DNA of 33,472 nt from Acidimicrobiaceae bacterium. GTDB taxonomy: Bacteria > Actinomycetota > Acidimicrobiia > Acidimicrobiales > Bog-793. Positions 14,589 through 23,460 of this stretch are shown here, piece by piece. Made by a program: the position numbers and the translations under genes. The DNA lies in the NCBI GenBank assembly GCA_003136185.1, contig PLDN01000119.1, positions 11,124 through 44,595 of the forward strand, in the 5' to 3' direction. The number at the start of each line of letters is the position of its first letter. Position 1 is the stretch's first letter. The notes under the pieces were generated by a model. It had not been told where the DNA came from and did not search any database. It saw only the letters and a list, made by a program, of their open reading frames with translations.

Positions 14589-16934
14589 GTGGCTGTCTCG
14601 CCGCCGACCTCGGCCTTCCCGCGCCCGTCAAAGGAAGAACTAGTGGTGCTGCAGAAAATCCAAGAGCGGGTTCTCTGGCTAGCCGTGAGCATGGTCCACC
14701 ACGCAAACAAGGTCCGAGTCACGCCGTCAGGCGTGAAAGTCGGAGGTCATCAGGCCTCTTCGGCATCCATGGTCAGCATCATGACCGCCTTGTTCTTCCA
14801 GCATCTGAAGGCGCCCGACAGGGTGTCGGTCAAGCCACACGCCGCACCCGTACTGCACGCCATTCACTACCTGATGGGCGGCCTCGATGAGCGCTACCTG
14901 ACCCAGCTACGGGCGTTTGGCGGTCTCCAGAGCTATCCGAGCCGGACGAAGGACCCCGACCCGGTGGACTTCTCCACGGGATCGGTCGGAATTGGCGCCA
15001 CGGCATCGATCTGGAGCGCGCTCGCGCAGCGCTACGTCAAGGATCATTTCGCCACTTCGGGGCAAGGGCGCCACATTGCTCTCATCGGCGATGCCGAGCT
15101 TGACGAGGGGGCGGTCTGGGAAGCTCTCGTCGACGCCATGGTCCCCCGGCTGGGCGAGGTTCTGTGGATCGTCGACCTCAATCGCCAATCGCTTGACCGT
15201 GTGGTGCCCGACATCGCTGCCGGTCGCATCGGAGCGATGTTTGACGCTGCAGGTTGGAACACGGTCACAGTCAAGTACGGGTCCCGACTTCGCGAGCTCT
15301 TCGCCATCGACGGGGGCGAGCAGCTTCAGTACCGAATCGACAGCATGGGCAATGAGGAGTACCAGCACCTGCTGTGCACGCCGGTAGGCGAAGTGCGGCA
15401 CGCGTTGGCAGGCAGCGGTGCAGAAGGCCCAGCCATACTGCGGCTCCTGAAAGAGGTCGATGACGAGAGCGTCGTCGACGCATTGAGCAACCTTGGAGGC
15501 CACGATCTGGGCGACCTGCTCGAAGCCTTCGCTGAAGCCGATCGGGTCACCGATCGGCCAACCGTGATCTTTGCCTACACAATCAAGGCTTGGCGCCTGC
15601 CTTCTCAGGGTCATCCAGGCAATCACTCAGCGCTGCTCTCGACCGAGCAGTGGCGCGCACTTGGGCAAGAACTCGGCGCCGACCCTGCTGACCCTTGGGC
15701 GCTCTTCCCCGCCGGCAGCCCCGAAAGCCACACATGCGCAGCCGCCGCTGAGCGACTGTACAGGTCGCCTGTTGCGCCGCATTGTGCCATACAGGTTCCT
15801 GTCGAGCTCGGGCGATCGCATCACACGAGCGAGTCGACGCAGCAGGCGTTTGGACGGTTCTTGTTGGATGTGTCCCGTCACGCTCCTGAGGTGGCGGCCC
15901 GGATCGTCACCGTCAGTCCCGACGTTGCCTCGTCCACCAACCTCGGGGGTTGGATAAACCGAGTCGGCATCTGGCATATGGAGGATCGTCCCGATTGGTT
16001 CAGCGACGACCGCGACACACTGGTTCACTGGAAGGAGTCGCATAAAGGACAGCACATCGAACTCGGTATCGCCGAGGTAAACCTCGTTGGATTACTTTCG
16101 GAGCTGGGTGCAACGTGGTCACGCGATGGCGAGCCTCTCATGCCCATCGGTACGCTGTATGATCCGTTCGTCGCCCGAGCTCTAGAGCCGTGGTCGTTCG
16201 GAATGTACGCGGGAGGGCAATCCATACTGATAGGTACTCCCTCCGGGATAACTCTCGCCCCCGAGGGCGGTGCCCACCAATCCATTATCACTCCTTCTAT
16301 AGGGCTCGAGCAGCCCGGTTGCATTGCGTGGGAGCCCGCGTTCGGCCAAGACCTGGAGTGGACGCTGCTGGCTGCGCTCAGCAATCTAGGTCGGCCCGGG
16401 GGCACTTCTGGGTACTTCAGACTGAGCACTCGCCCGATCGCCCAGGCGCTCGCCGCCGTGCCGGAAGACCCGGAGGCCCGAGAAGATCGGCGTCGCGCCG
16501 TTGTCGAGGGTGGCTATCGGTTGCGCGAGACCGAGGGCCACCCGAACGTGACCCTGGTCGGTGTCGGAGCCGTCATGCCCGAGGTGCTCTCGGCTGCAGC
16601 GGAGCTCGAAGCGAACTCAGTTGCTTGCGACGTGGTGTGTATCACCTCAGCCGACCTCGTGTTTCGTGCTCTCCGGAGGCGACAGGGCTTCGGGTCCGGC
16701 AAAAGCGACATCTTGGAACGGCTCTTCCCGCGGGATCGGGCCGCGCCGATCGTCTCGGTGCTCGACGGTCATCCGCACACTCTGGCGTTCCTTGCTGCGA
16801 TCACGAGCACACCAATCGCATGCCTGGGCGTCGACGACTTCGGCCAGGTCGGTGAGGTCAGCGACCTCTACAAGCACTTCGGGATCGACGCCGCCACCAT
16901 CGTGGGAGCTACATGGGACCTTATCGACCAGTGA
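14589..16934 (+). CDS. 2-oxoacid dehydrogenase E1, MdeB/AceE-like (transketolase superfamily)
   Basis: A thiamine-diphosphate enzyme of 781 residues related to AceE but clearly distinct from the aceE in this window. It retains GGHQASSASM (His54), HAAPVLHAIHYL (His84), GDAE at 167-170 with Asn198 (the ThDP motif, with GDA rather than GDG), IELGIAEVNLVGLLSELG, EGGAHQSI and the C-terminal DDFGQVGEVSDLYKHFGID. These features resemble MdeB, the 2-oxobutyrate dehydrogenase E1 of P. putida, which also lies beside an Lrp regulator. The likely role is oxidative decarboxylation of a short 2-oxo acid using E2/E3 encoded elsewhere. Its neighbours, a threonine dehydratase and an aminotransferase, could both supply 2-oxo acids. 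The GTG start rests on the -10 box 6 nt upstream. Confidence 0.85.
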   Translation: MAVSPPTSAFPRPSKEELVVLQKIQERVLWLAVSMVHHANKVRVTPSGVKVGGHQASSASMVSIMTALFFQHLKAPDRVSVKPHAAPVLHAIHYLMGGLDERYLTQLRAFGGLQSYPSRTKDPDPVDFSTGSVGIGATASIWSALAQRYVKDHFATSGQGRHIALIGDAELDEGAVWEALVDAMVPRLGEVLWIVDLNRQSLDRVVPDIAAGRIGAMFDAAGWNTVTVKYGSRLRELFAIDGGEQLQYRIDSMGNEEYQHLLCTPVGEVRHALAGSGAEGPAILRLLKEVDDESVVDALSNLGGHDLGDLLEAFAEADRVTDRPTVIFAYTIKAWRLPSQGHPGNHSALLSTEQWRALGQELGADPADPWALFPAGSPESHTCAAAAERLYRSPVAPHCAIQVPVELGRSHHTSESTQQAFGRFLLDVSRHAPEVAARIVTVSPDVASSTNLGGWINRVGIWHMEDRPDWFSDDRDTLVHWKESHKGQHIELGIAEVNLVGLLSELGATWSRDGEPLMPIGTLYDPFVARALEPWSFGMYAGGQSILIGTPSGITLAPEGGAHQSIITPSIGLEQPGCIAWEPAFGQDLEWTLLAALSNLGRPGGTSGYFRLSTRPIAQALAAVPEDPEAREDRRRAVVEGGYRLRETEGHPNVTLVGVGAVMPEVLSAAAELEANSVACDVVCITSADLVFRALRRRQGFGSGKSDILERLFPRDRAAPIVSVLDGHPHTLAFLAAITSTPIACLGVDDFGQVGEVSDLYKHFGIDAATIVGATWDLIDQ

Positions 16935-17033
16935 TCAATACCGATGGATGTCTGGTCACAATCTCACCCGGTCAGTATAGTGGAATGCAGTACTGCCGAG
17001 TGGCACTAATCAATCTCGTCGTAGAGGATACAA

Positions 17034-17309
17034 ATGTCCGACCATCTGCTGCTTGTTACCTATTTGTCTCCCGAGTTTCAGCGGGCGCTCAGCGCGGCGA
17101 AAGAGCGCGCTGGGCTCACGGAGTCTGAAGTACCAGTGGTGCACGTCCGGGCGACCGAGGGCGCCGACACTCTCGCCATCGTGGAGGCCACCTTCGTCGA
17201 GGTGGGCAGCGGTCGGAGTCCGCGCTGGGAGCTGCACGAGCGGGCTGGTCAGACTCTCCCGGGGAACTTGCTACGCCGCCGCGATAGCCCGTTTGAGGCG
17301 ACGCCTTGA
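17034..17309 (+). CDS. 91-residue protein of unknown function, coupled to the aminotransferase
   Basis: I do not recognise this protein. It opens MSDHLLLVTYLSPEFQRALS and has an alpha/beta pattern (VPVVHVRAT, DTLAIVEATFVEV) with a charged, Arg-rich C-terminus and no membrane segment or cysteine motif. GAGG lies 6 nt before the ATG. Its stop overlaps the TTG start of the aminotransferase as TTGA. Lying between an E1 and an aminotransferase gene in one unit, it could be a small accessory or regulatory subunit, but nothing in the sequence proves this. Confidence 0.6.
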   Translation: MSDHLLLVTYLSPEFQRALSAAKERAGLTESEVPVVHVRATEGADTLAIVEATFVEVGSGRSPRWELHERAGQTLPGNLLRRRDSPFEATP

Positions 17310-18658
17310 GTACCAACGATGTTGCTGTCGGCGGCCTCTCCCCTGAGGCCGCCGACTTGTACGCCCGAGACATGGCCGCCGTGGCGGGCATCGAGAAGGT
17401 CCGGTTTTTCCCCTTGGCCGTAGTCGCCGGCGAAGGCAGCTGGCTCGTCGAGGCCGGCGGCCGGCGGCTGCTCGACCTGAGTGCTACCTGGTGCGCGGCT
17501 GGCCTCGGCCATGGCCATCCGCGTGTCGCAGAGGCCATTCGACAAGCGGTCGCCACACCTGCGGGAGCGAGCGGCCAGTCCATCGTGCATCCCGATTCGG
17601 TCGGCTTAGCCGAGGACCTCCTCGCCCTCGTGCCCGGCAAGGCGGACCGACGCGTGTATCTCGGTCACGCGGGCAGCGACGCCAACGACGCTGTCCTGCG
17701 AGCAGCCCGGCGCGCCACCAACAAACGGCGGGTCGTGGCATTTCGCCACTCGTATCACGGCGGCTTCGGCATCGCCATGGCTGCGTCGGGCGTCAGCGTG
17801 GACTCCGGCTCCGCTCCATCTGACCCGGACGTCTCCTTTGTTACCTTCCCCAACCCGTACCGGGCGCCGGGAGAAGACCCGAGCCCGGCCGAGGCCGCCC
17901 GGACACAGGCTCTCGCCGAAGTCGAGGAAGCGCTGGCCGCCGGCGACGTAGCCTGCTTGATCGCCGAGCCGATCCTGGCAGATGGCGGTCTCGTGGTGCC
18001 GCCCGCCGGCTTCTTTGCTGACCTCGAGCGGTGCTGCCGACGCCATGGGGTGCTGCTTGTCTGTGACGAGGTCAAGGTCGGTCTCGGCCGCACCGGTCTC
18101 CTCCATGCCTTCCAGCTCGACGGCGCCTCGCCCGACATCGTCACCTTCGGGAAGGTTCTGGGGGGCGGCCTGCCGCTGTCCGCCGCGGTGGGGCCGGCCG
18201 AGGTGCTCGACGTCCCGGCTGCCACAGCTCTGCTCACCACCGCCGGGAATCCGATATGCGCGGCGGCGGGGCGGGCGGTACTCAGAACCATCGTCGACGA
18301 GGAGCTTCCCGAGCGAGCCGGGCGAGCCGGTGAACGGCTTCGCGCCGGGCTGCGCGCGCTGAACCATCCAGCCATCGGTGATGTTCGCGGCCACGGTCTT
18401 GCGATCGGCGTTGAGCTGGTTACCGACCGAGAGACACGCACGCCCGACCGTGCCCTCGCGGCGAAGACCGTCTTCCGGGCTTTCGAGCTCGGAGCTGTCG
18501 TCTTCTACGTCGGCGGCAACGTACTAGAGCTCACTCCTCCCCTCGTCATTACCGACACCGAAGTAGACCTGGCGGTCGAGCTGGTCGGTCGCGCCTTGGA
18601 AGATGCAGCCTCCGGGCGGGTGCCTGACGACGCTGTCACTCCCTACAGCGGATGGTGA
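17306..18658 (+). CDS. Class III pyridoxal-phosphate aminotransferase
   Basis: A 450-residue fold-type I aminotransferase of the omega-amino/GABA class. PLP-site features are AGSDANDAV (122-130), SYHGG (149-153), Asp254 in LVCDEVKVGLGRTG and the Schiff-base Lys283 in FGKVLGGGLPL. The usual DEVQTG reads DEVKVG here, a change at residues that line the PLP pocket, so the substrate may be atypical. Relatives act on 4-aminobutyrate, beta-alanine, diaminobutyrate and similar amines. The TTG start overlaps the stop of the 91-residue gene. It ends 78 bp before the convergent threonine dehydratase gene, with a strong hairpin in between. Confidence 0.88.
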   Translation: MSTNDVAVGGLSPEAADLYARDMAAVAGIEKVRFFPLAVVAGEGSWLVEAGGRRLLDLSATWCAAGLGHGHPRVAEAIRQAVATPAGASGQSIVHPDSVGLAEDLLALVPGKADRRVYLGHAGSDANDAVLRAARRATNKRRVVAFRHSYHGGFGIAMAASGVSVDSGSAPSDPDVSFVTFPNPYRAPGEDPSPAEAARTQALAEVEEALAAGDVACLIAEPILADGGLVVPPAGFFADLERCCRRHGVLLVCDEVKVGLGRTGLLHAFQLDGASPDIVTFGKVLGGGLPLSAAVGPAEVLDVPAATALLTTAGNPICAAAGRAVLRTIVDEELPERAGRAGERLRAGLRALNHPAIGDVRGHGLAIGVELVTDRETRTPDRALAAKTVFRAFELGAVVFYVGGNVLELTPPLVITDTEVDLAVELVGRALEDAASGRVPDDAVTPYSGW

Positions 18659-18680
18659 CAGCCAGGGTAAAGCCACGAGC

Positions 18681-18700
18681 CGCGCCCGAGAGCGGGCGTG
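18681..18700. terminator. Hairpin between convergent aminotransferase and dehydratase genes
   Basis: CGCCCG (18683-18688) and CGGGCG (18693-18698) form a perfect 6-bp stem with an AGAG loop, with one wobble and one further pair outside. It lies midway in the 78-bp gap between two stop codons. There is no T-tract, so it would be a GC-hairpin terminator serving both strands. Confidence 0.5.
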
Positions 18701-18736
18701 TCGCCGGCTGCACCCTCGCCGGGAGCAACCATGGCG

Positions 18737-19705
18737 CTAATTCCATGTCCTTCCCTCAATCTGTTTGAGGTCCAGGTTTCCGCCGCTCAGAACGCAGACG
18801 ACGCGACTGCCCTTCGGAGCGTCCACGAGCCCGCTTCTCACTACGGCCACGCTGGCCGCAGCCGCACCCTCGACCACTAACTTGGTGTGCGCCATAGTCC
18901 AGAGCACGGCGTCGAAAATCGTCCGGTCGGAAACAGTAACAACCTCGCTCACCAGCTCCCTTGCTATTGCGAAGGTCAGCTCCCCTACCCTCTTTGCCCG
19001 CAATCCGTCGACAACCGTGTCGATCTGATCAAGAGTCACTACGTGGCCCGCGTCCATACTTGCCTTCATGGCTGGACCGTCCGAGCTCTCGACGCCGATC
19101 ACGCGAGCAGTCGGCTTGAGGGCATTCACCGCGCAGGCCACTCCCGCAATTAGCCCACCGCCACCGATGGGCACGACAATGACGTCAGTATCTGGCCAAT
19201 CCTCGAGGATCTCCATACCTAGCGTGCCTTGACCGGCAATCAGGGCGAGGTCGTCAAATGGGTGAATGTATGTCAACCCTTCGCTCTCGACCAGTTCAAG
19301 GGCCTTTTCGTTGGCTTCGTCCCAGATCTGGCCGTGCAACACCACCTCGGCGCCATATGCCCGCGTCGCGGCCACCTTGGACGGAGTCGCATTCTCAGCC
19401 ATGACGACGACCCCGCGGATCCCGTACAGTCTTGCCGCAAGAGCAAACCCCTGCGCATGATTGCCGCTCGAGGAACAGACAGCCCCGCGCTCCTTCTCTT
19501 CGCGGCTCAGGGTAGCGAACTTGTTCAACGCGCCGCGTATTTTGAAGGAGCCACCCCGCTGGAAGACCTCTGCTTTGAAGCGAACATCGAAGCCGCTCTC
19601 CTCGCTGAGCAACCTCGAAGTCAGCAATGGAGTGTGGTATGCGTGGGCGGCAACTCTCCCACGCGCCACCTCCAACTCTGCCCTGGTGACTATCGGCTGG
19701 ACCAT
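18737..19705 (-). CDS. Catabolic threonine/serine dehydratase (TdcB/IlvA-like)
   Basis: A fold-type II PLP enzyme of 322 residues that would deaminate threonine to 2-oxobutyrate or serine to pyruvate. The PLP lysine is Lys55 in GSFKIRGA. SSGNHAQG and GGGGL bind the cofactor, and CVLSGGNLD closes the domain. There is no C-terminal ACT regulatory domain, as in catabolic TdcB and unlike biosynthetic IlvA; serine racemase-like activity is another possibility. It starts 15 bp after the SDR gene on the same strand and is the last gene of the long minus-strand series. Its product 2-oxobutyrate is the substrate of MdeB-type E1, the enzyme encoded nearby. Confidence 0.9.
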   Translation of the reverse strand: MVQPIVTRAELEVARGRVAAHAYHTPLLTSRLLSEESGFDVRFKAEVFQRGGSFKIRGALNKFATLSREEKERGAVCSSSGNHAQGFALAARLYGIRGVVVMAENATPSKVAATRAYGAEVVLHGQIWDEANEKALELVESEGLTYIHPFDDLALIAGQGTLGMEILEDWPDTDVIVVPIGGGGLIAGVACAVNALKPTARVIGVESSDGPAMKASMDAGHVVTLDQIDTVVDGLRAKRVGELTFAIARELVSEVVTVSDRTIFDAVLWTMAHTKLVVEGAAAASVAVVRSGLVDAPKGSRVVCVLSGGNLDLKQIEGRTWN

Positions 19706-19720
19706 TAGACTGATAAGACC

Positions 19721-20479
19721 TTAAGACCGCAAGTAGGAGGCACCGTTGACATCGATGATGCTTCCGGTACTGTACTCTGCGCCGGCAGAGGCAAGGAATG
19801 CCACCACGTAAGCCACCTCAGCGGGCGAGCCAGCGCGGCCGAGAGGGCTCTGCTCGCGGATGCTTTGACCGGCTTCGCCGCCAAGAAGCGAGGCAGTCAT
19901 GTCCGTCTCTACAAACCCTGGCGCCACCGTCATGACGTAGATATTGTGTGGTGCGAGTGCTAGGGCTAGCGATTGGCCGAGGCTGTTGAGACCCGCCTTA
20001 CTCGCGCCGTAGGCTGGGTAATCAGGTTCACCGCGGAACGCGCCACGTGATGAGACGTTTATAATGCGCCCGCCGCCAGAACGAATCATGTGCCGCGCGG
20101 CGCAGTAAGAGGCGTTGGCTGCGCCGGACAGGTTCACGGCCAGGGTCCGCTGCCAAGCGGCCTGCCACTGCTCGTAAGTCATCTCAGCGAGACGGTGCTC
20201 CTCGTAGATACCTGCGTTGTTAACCAGTACATCGATCCTTCCGAAGGCCGAGACCGTATCGTCGACCAGCTGCCCCACCGCCAATGCATCGGCCATGTCG
20301 GCCTCCAGCACCACATGTCCGCTGCCCTCTAGAAGAGTACGAGTCTCTTCGGCGGCCACCCTATTCGAGTGACAATGAACCGCCACCGAGGCGCCGTGCT
20401 GAGCGAAGCATGTGGCTATCGCGCGACCGATGCCGCGAGACCCACCGGTGACCAGCACACCCTGACCAGTAAAGTCCAT
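19721..20479 (-). CDS. Short-chain dehydrogenase/reductase (FabG-like)
   Basis: A 252-residue classical SDR. TGGSRGIG at 11-18, NNAG at 87-90, Ser143/144 in NVSSRG, Tyr157 and Lys161 in YGASK are all present, so it should be an active NAD(P)-dependent alcohol/ketone oxidoreductase. GAGGAAGG precedes the ATG at 20479, which is preferred over a TTG at 20500. The substrate cannot be read from the sequence. Clustering with the dehydratase, amidase and permease suggests oxidation or reduction of a hydroxy intermediate of the same pathway. Confidence 0.88.
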   Translation of the reverse strand: MDFTGQGVLVTGGSRGIGRAIATCFAQHGASVAVHCHSNRVAAEETRTLLEGSGHVVLEADMADALAVGQLVDDTVSAFGRIDVLVNNAGIYEEHRLAEMTYEQWQAAWQRTLAVNLSGAANASYCAARHMIRSGGGRIINVSSRGAFRGEPDYPAYGASKAGLNSLGQSLALALAPHNIYVMTVAPGFVETDMTASLLGGEAGQSIREQSPLGRAGSPAEVAYVVAFLASAGAEYSTGSIIDVNGASYLRS

Positions 20480-20674
20480 CCTGAACCTTCCTCGGAACAA
20501 AGCCGATGCTAAACGCCTTGGTCGACTACCGCTGCCTGTCTGACAGCTCGAATGACCGGTCCACCGGCCATCCTGCTGACCTCGCTCACTGGTCCACCTC
20601 GAACGAGTTGACCGTCCCTTGCGCGAACCCGCTCCCGGCCGGCACCCTGCAGTATGTATACGGGCCGACCGTTG

Positions 20675-21697
20675 TCATCGACCCGCGAGGTATCTTCGCG
20701 AGCTATCACGCAGCCTCGCGTGAACATCGATCAGCGAACCGCGACGATCGGGTAGCCATTTTTTGCGGACCTTCGCCAGGCTCGTGTAGTTCGTGTCGCA
20801 AACGTTGGCGAGTGGAGATTCGACGATCTGGGTCAGGAGCTGGTAGGCGTCCAGCCGGGAAAGGCCGTGGTCGCTCACCACCCAGTCGATGAGGTCCATC
20901 TGCGCGATCCGGAAGGCGTCCTCGAGCGGTCTCGCCGAGCCTGTCGACATGATGTAGTCGTCGGATTCCAGCCGCGGCCAGGGCGTCGACCGGTTCTTGA
21001 TGAGCTCTATCAGCACCACAGTGTCCATTGCGCACTCGGCCGCGACGCCGCAGGTCTCGCCCTCGCCCTGGCGAGCGTGCCCATCGCCGAGCGACAGCAG
21101 GGCGCCCTCGACATTCACCCCGAGGTAGCAGGTGATTCCCGCCCGCATCTCCGGGGTGTCCATGTTCCCGCCGTGGGCGGCCGGGGTTAGGGCGCTGAGC
21201 GCCTCCAGGTTCGCCGGGGCGACCCCGACAGTTCCGTGCATGGGATCCATCGGCAGGCTGATGGTGTGGTCGCTGTCGAGCGCCGAGAAGCGGCAGGTCC
21301 GTAGGCCACGGTCGAGCTCCCACATCCACACCCTCTCGGGCAGCGGATCCTGCAACGTTGGCGTAAGGCGTGTAGACGTGAGAGCGCCGAATAACGGTAC
21401 CGTCGTTGAAACCGCCCAATCCCTGCTGGGCTCGATGCTGACGAAATGCACTGCAAGAGTGTCGCCTGGCTCCGCACCCTCGACGTAGAACGGGCCTGTC
21501 TGCGGATTGAAGAAGGGTATCTCGCACACGACCGACACGCGGTCATCGCTGCTCCGGACGCGACCACCAAAGCAGTCCTCTGTCCACAGTTCGAGCACAC
21601 TGCCAGGACGAACCTTCATGATCGGAGGGGCGCCGCCGAACGTCCATGCGAACTGCGACGGCTCTGGTGTGAAAGTGACAACCTCTAGCTCGCTCAT
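20675..21697 (-). CDS. Acetamidase/formamidase family protein
   Basis: A 340-residue FmdA/AmdA-type amidase, which hydrolyses formamide, acetamide or related short amides to ammonia and the acid. Family landmarks are LELWTEDCFGG (35-45), HGTVGVAP (154-161), HGGNMDT (175-181), GDGHARQGEGE (204-214) and AAECAMD (219-225). GAGGAGG gives a strong ribosome site for the ATG at 21697. Gaps of 136 bp to the permease and 195 bp to the SDR leave room for separate promoters. An exact 15-bp repeat lies upstream of the gene and within its 3' end. Fungal and bacterial relatives are usually nitrogen-scavenging enzymes; here it may release ammonia from a pathway intermediate. Confidence 0.88.
   Translation of the reverse strand: MSELEVVTFTPEPSQFAWTFGGAPPIMKVRPGSVLELWTEDCFGGRVRSSDDRVSVVCEIPFFNPQTGPFYVEGAEPGDTLAVHFVSIEPSRDWAVSTTVPLFGALTSTRLTPTLQDPLPERVWMWELDRGLRTCRFSALDSDHTISLPMDPMHGTVGVAPANLEALSALTPAAHGGNMDTPEMRAGITCYLGVNVEGALLSLGDGHARQGEGETCGVAAECAMDTVVLIELIKNRSTPWPRLESDDYIMSTGSARPLEDAFRIAQMDLIDWVVSDHGLSRLDAYQLLTQIVESPLANVCDTNYTSLAKVRKKWLPDRRGSLIDVHARLRDSSRRYLAGR
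20704..20718. repeat. 15-bp direct repeat, copy 1
   Basis: TATCACGCAGCCTCG, inside the 3' end of the acetamidase/formamidase gene. An identical copy is at 21792-21806, on the other side of the gene. Confidence 0.6.
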
Positions 21698-21791
21698 GCA
21701 ACAGCCTCCTCGTCGGGCGCGCCCCACGTCTCGAGGCGATTCCTGCGGCACTTCATCGGTCCCGGACCACGGGCAGCAGAACACAAGTGCA

Positions 21792-21806
21792 TATCACGCA
21801 GCCTCG
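21792..21806. repeat. 15-bp direct repeat, copy 2
   Basis: Second copy of TATCACGCAGCCTCG, in the 136-bp gap between the permease stop and the acetamidase start. The match ends at both sides of the 15 bp. Confidence 0.6.
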
Positions 21807-21833
21807 ACCGTCGATGGCCCGAGCGGCGCGGCT

Positions 21834-23318
21834 TCATTCGGCCACCTCCGCGGCCCTGTCGGCCTCAAACTGCCGGTGCAACTCCTGCTCCTGAAGACGC
21901 CATTCGTCCCCATGAGCAAAGTGCCGCTTGGCGTACAACAGGTAGTAGGCCGACCAGAGCAGCGTCCAGATCACTCCCACAACCACGGCGATTCCGCCGC
22001 CCGGAACCCTGATGGGGCCGAGCTTGGTTCCAGCGCCGCCCGTAAAGAATTGACCGCCAAGCGCAACGAGGACCATCACGACGGCAAAAATAGGGGTGAG
22101 CGGGTACAGCGGTGTCTTCCAGCGCAATTTGTCGGTGAACGCCCGCCCTAGACGCATGCGAAGGATCGGCTGCGAGAGGGAAATCATCAGCCATGCGAAA
22201 AGAAAGCCGAAGGCCGAAAGGCTTGCAACAAAGACATATGCACTGCTCGGGAAGTAAAAGGCCAACAGGGCACCGACAAAGGCGCAGGCGGCCGTCACCA
22301 CTGTGGCGACCGTGGGGGTACGGCGCGTCGGGTTGGTCGTAGCAAAGATGCGAGGAAAGTTGCCCTCACGCGACTGGGCGAACAGCATCCTCGAGGCGGT
22401 GTACAGGCCGCCATCGACGGCGGAGACGGAGGCAATGATGACAATCCAGTTGAGGATGGAAGCGAACGCACCCAGATGCAGCACCCTCAGTGCATCGACG
22501 AACGGGCTGCTGCTCGTGGTCGCGCTGGTCCAGTGGAGCACCGCCAGCAGGGCGACGAGACCGAGAAGGAAAATGGCCAGCACCCCACCGGTGCTGAGGA
22601 AGATAGAACGCGGAACGTCCCGATCTGGATTAGCGCATTCTTCGGCAGCCACGCTGATCATCTCGATTCCGGTGTACGCGAAGAGCACCGTGAGGAGTGC
22701 TGCGAACACTGCGCCGCCGCCCTTGGGGAAGAACCCGCCGTGGCTGCTGATGCTGGCCAGACTGTGGTGTGGCACCCCCACGCCGCTAATCGCCAAGGCC
22801 CCGATCACTATGAAGACCACGAGGCCTATCGCCTTGATCGAAGTCAAGAGGGTCTCGTAGTTACCCATCAGAAGAACGCCGATGATATTGATAGTCATTT
22901 CAAAGGCGATGATGACGAATGCGGTCAGCCAGACCGGGATTCCGGTGTACTGGCTATGCAAGTAGGTGCCGGCGGCGACAGATTCTGTTGCAATGCCCAT
23001 TACCCAAGCCAGCCAGTAATTCCACCCTGTCAGGAATCCTGCCAGCGGTCCCATTGCCTCTCGGGCATACGTCGCGAACGATGCCCGGGGCCTGGCAACG
23101 CACAGTTCAGCGAGGCAGGCCATGACTGCCACCGTGATCACGCCACCGATGACGTAGGAAATCAGCACGGCAGGGCCTGCTATCGCCACCGCCTGGCCAA
23201 CAAACAGCAGGAATCCCGAGGCAATCGCTCCCCCGATGGATAGCGCCACGAGGTGGCGGACTCTCAGCGCATGCCTCAGCTGCGCCTTCGGGTCTTCTTT
23301 TGCCGCGTTCACCGTCAT
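21834..23318 (-). CDS. APC-superfamily amino-acid permease
   Basis: A 494-residue transporter with about 12 hydrophobic helices. The first helix carries the unwound substrate-binding motif of the family (LSIGGAIASGFLLFVGQ), and the second has GPAVLISYVIGGV. A conserved ELCVARPRASFATYAREAMGP segment and YTGIEMISVAAEECANPDRDVPRSI follow, as in GABA/aromatic/basic amino-acid permeases. AAGGAGG before the ATG at 23318 is the best ribosome site in the window. It would bring the amino acid or amine consumed by the neighbouring enzymes into the cell, most likely by proton symport. The exact substrate is unknown. Confidence 0.93.
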   Translation of the reverse strand: MTVNAAKEDPKAQLRHALRVRHLVALSIGGAIASGFLLFVGQAVAIAGPAVLISYVIGGVITVAVMACLAELCVARPRASFATYAREAMGPLAGFLTGWNYWLAWVMGIATESVAAGTYLHSQYTGIPVWLTAFVIIAFEMTINIIGVLLMGNYETLLTSIKAIGLVVFIVIGALAISGVGVPHHSLASISSHGGFFPKGGGAVFAALLTVLFAYTGIEMISVAAEECANPDRDVPRSIFLSTGGVLAIFLLGLVALLAVLHWTSATTSSSPFVDALRVLHLGAFASILNWIVIIASVSAVDGGLYTASRMLFAQSREGNFPRIFATTNPTRRTPTVATVVTAACAFVGALLAFYFPSSAYVFVASLSAFGFLFAWLMISLSQPILRMRLGRAFTDKLRWKTPLYPLTPIFAVVMVLVALGGQFFTGGAGTKLGPIRVPGGGIAVVVGVIWTLLWSAYYLLYAKRHFAHGDEWRLQEQELHRQFEADRAAEVAE

Positions 23319-23460
23319 AAGGTCCCCTCCTTGGGTAAATGGCCGATCTCCGAACGGTACGATTCCGACGCCACGGCGGGAAGCTCGTCGTCGGCCCGCC
23401 CGGCTGCTTCAGCGAGAAGGCAGCCGTATCCGAGCGGCAGAAGCCGCCAAGCGCTATGAG

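Noticed and set aside
14542-14643. AGGAGG followed by TTG, opening a 29-codon leader frame before the MdeB-like E1 gene
   Set aside because: It is out of frame with the E1. The TTG coincides with a TTGCGC -35 box spaced 17 bp from TAGAGT, and the encoded peptide is Arg-rich without features. A promoter reading explains the bases better, though a leader peptide is not excluded.
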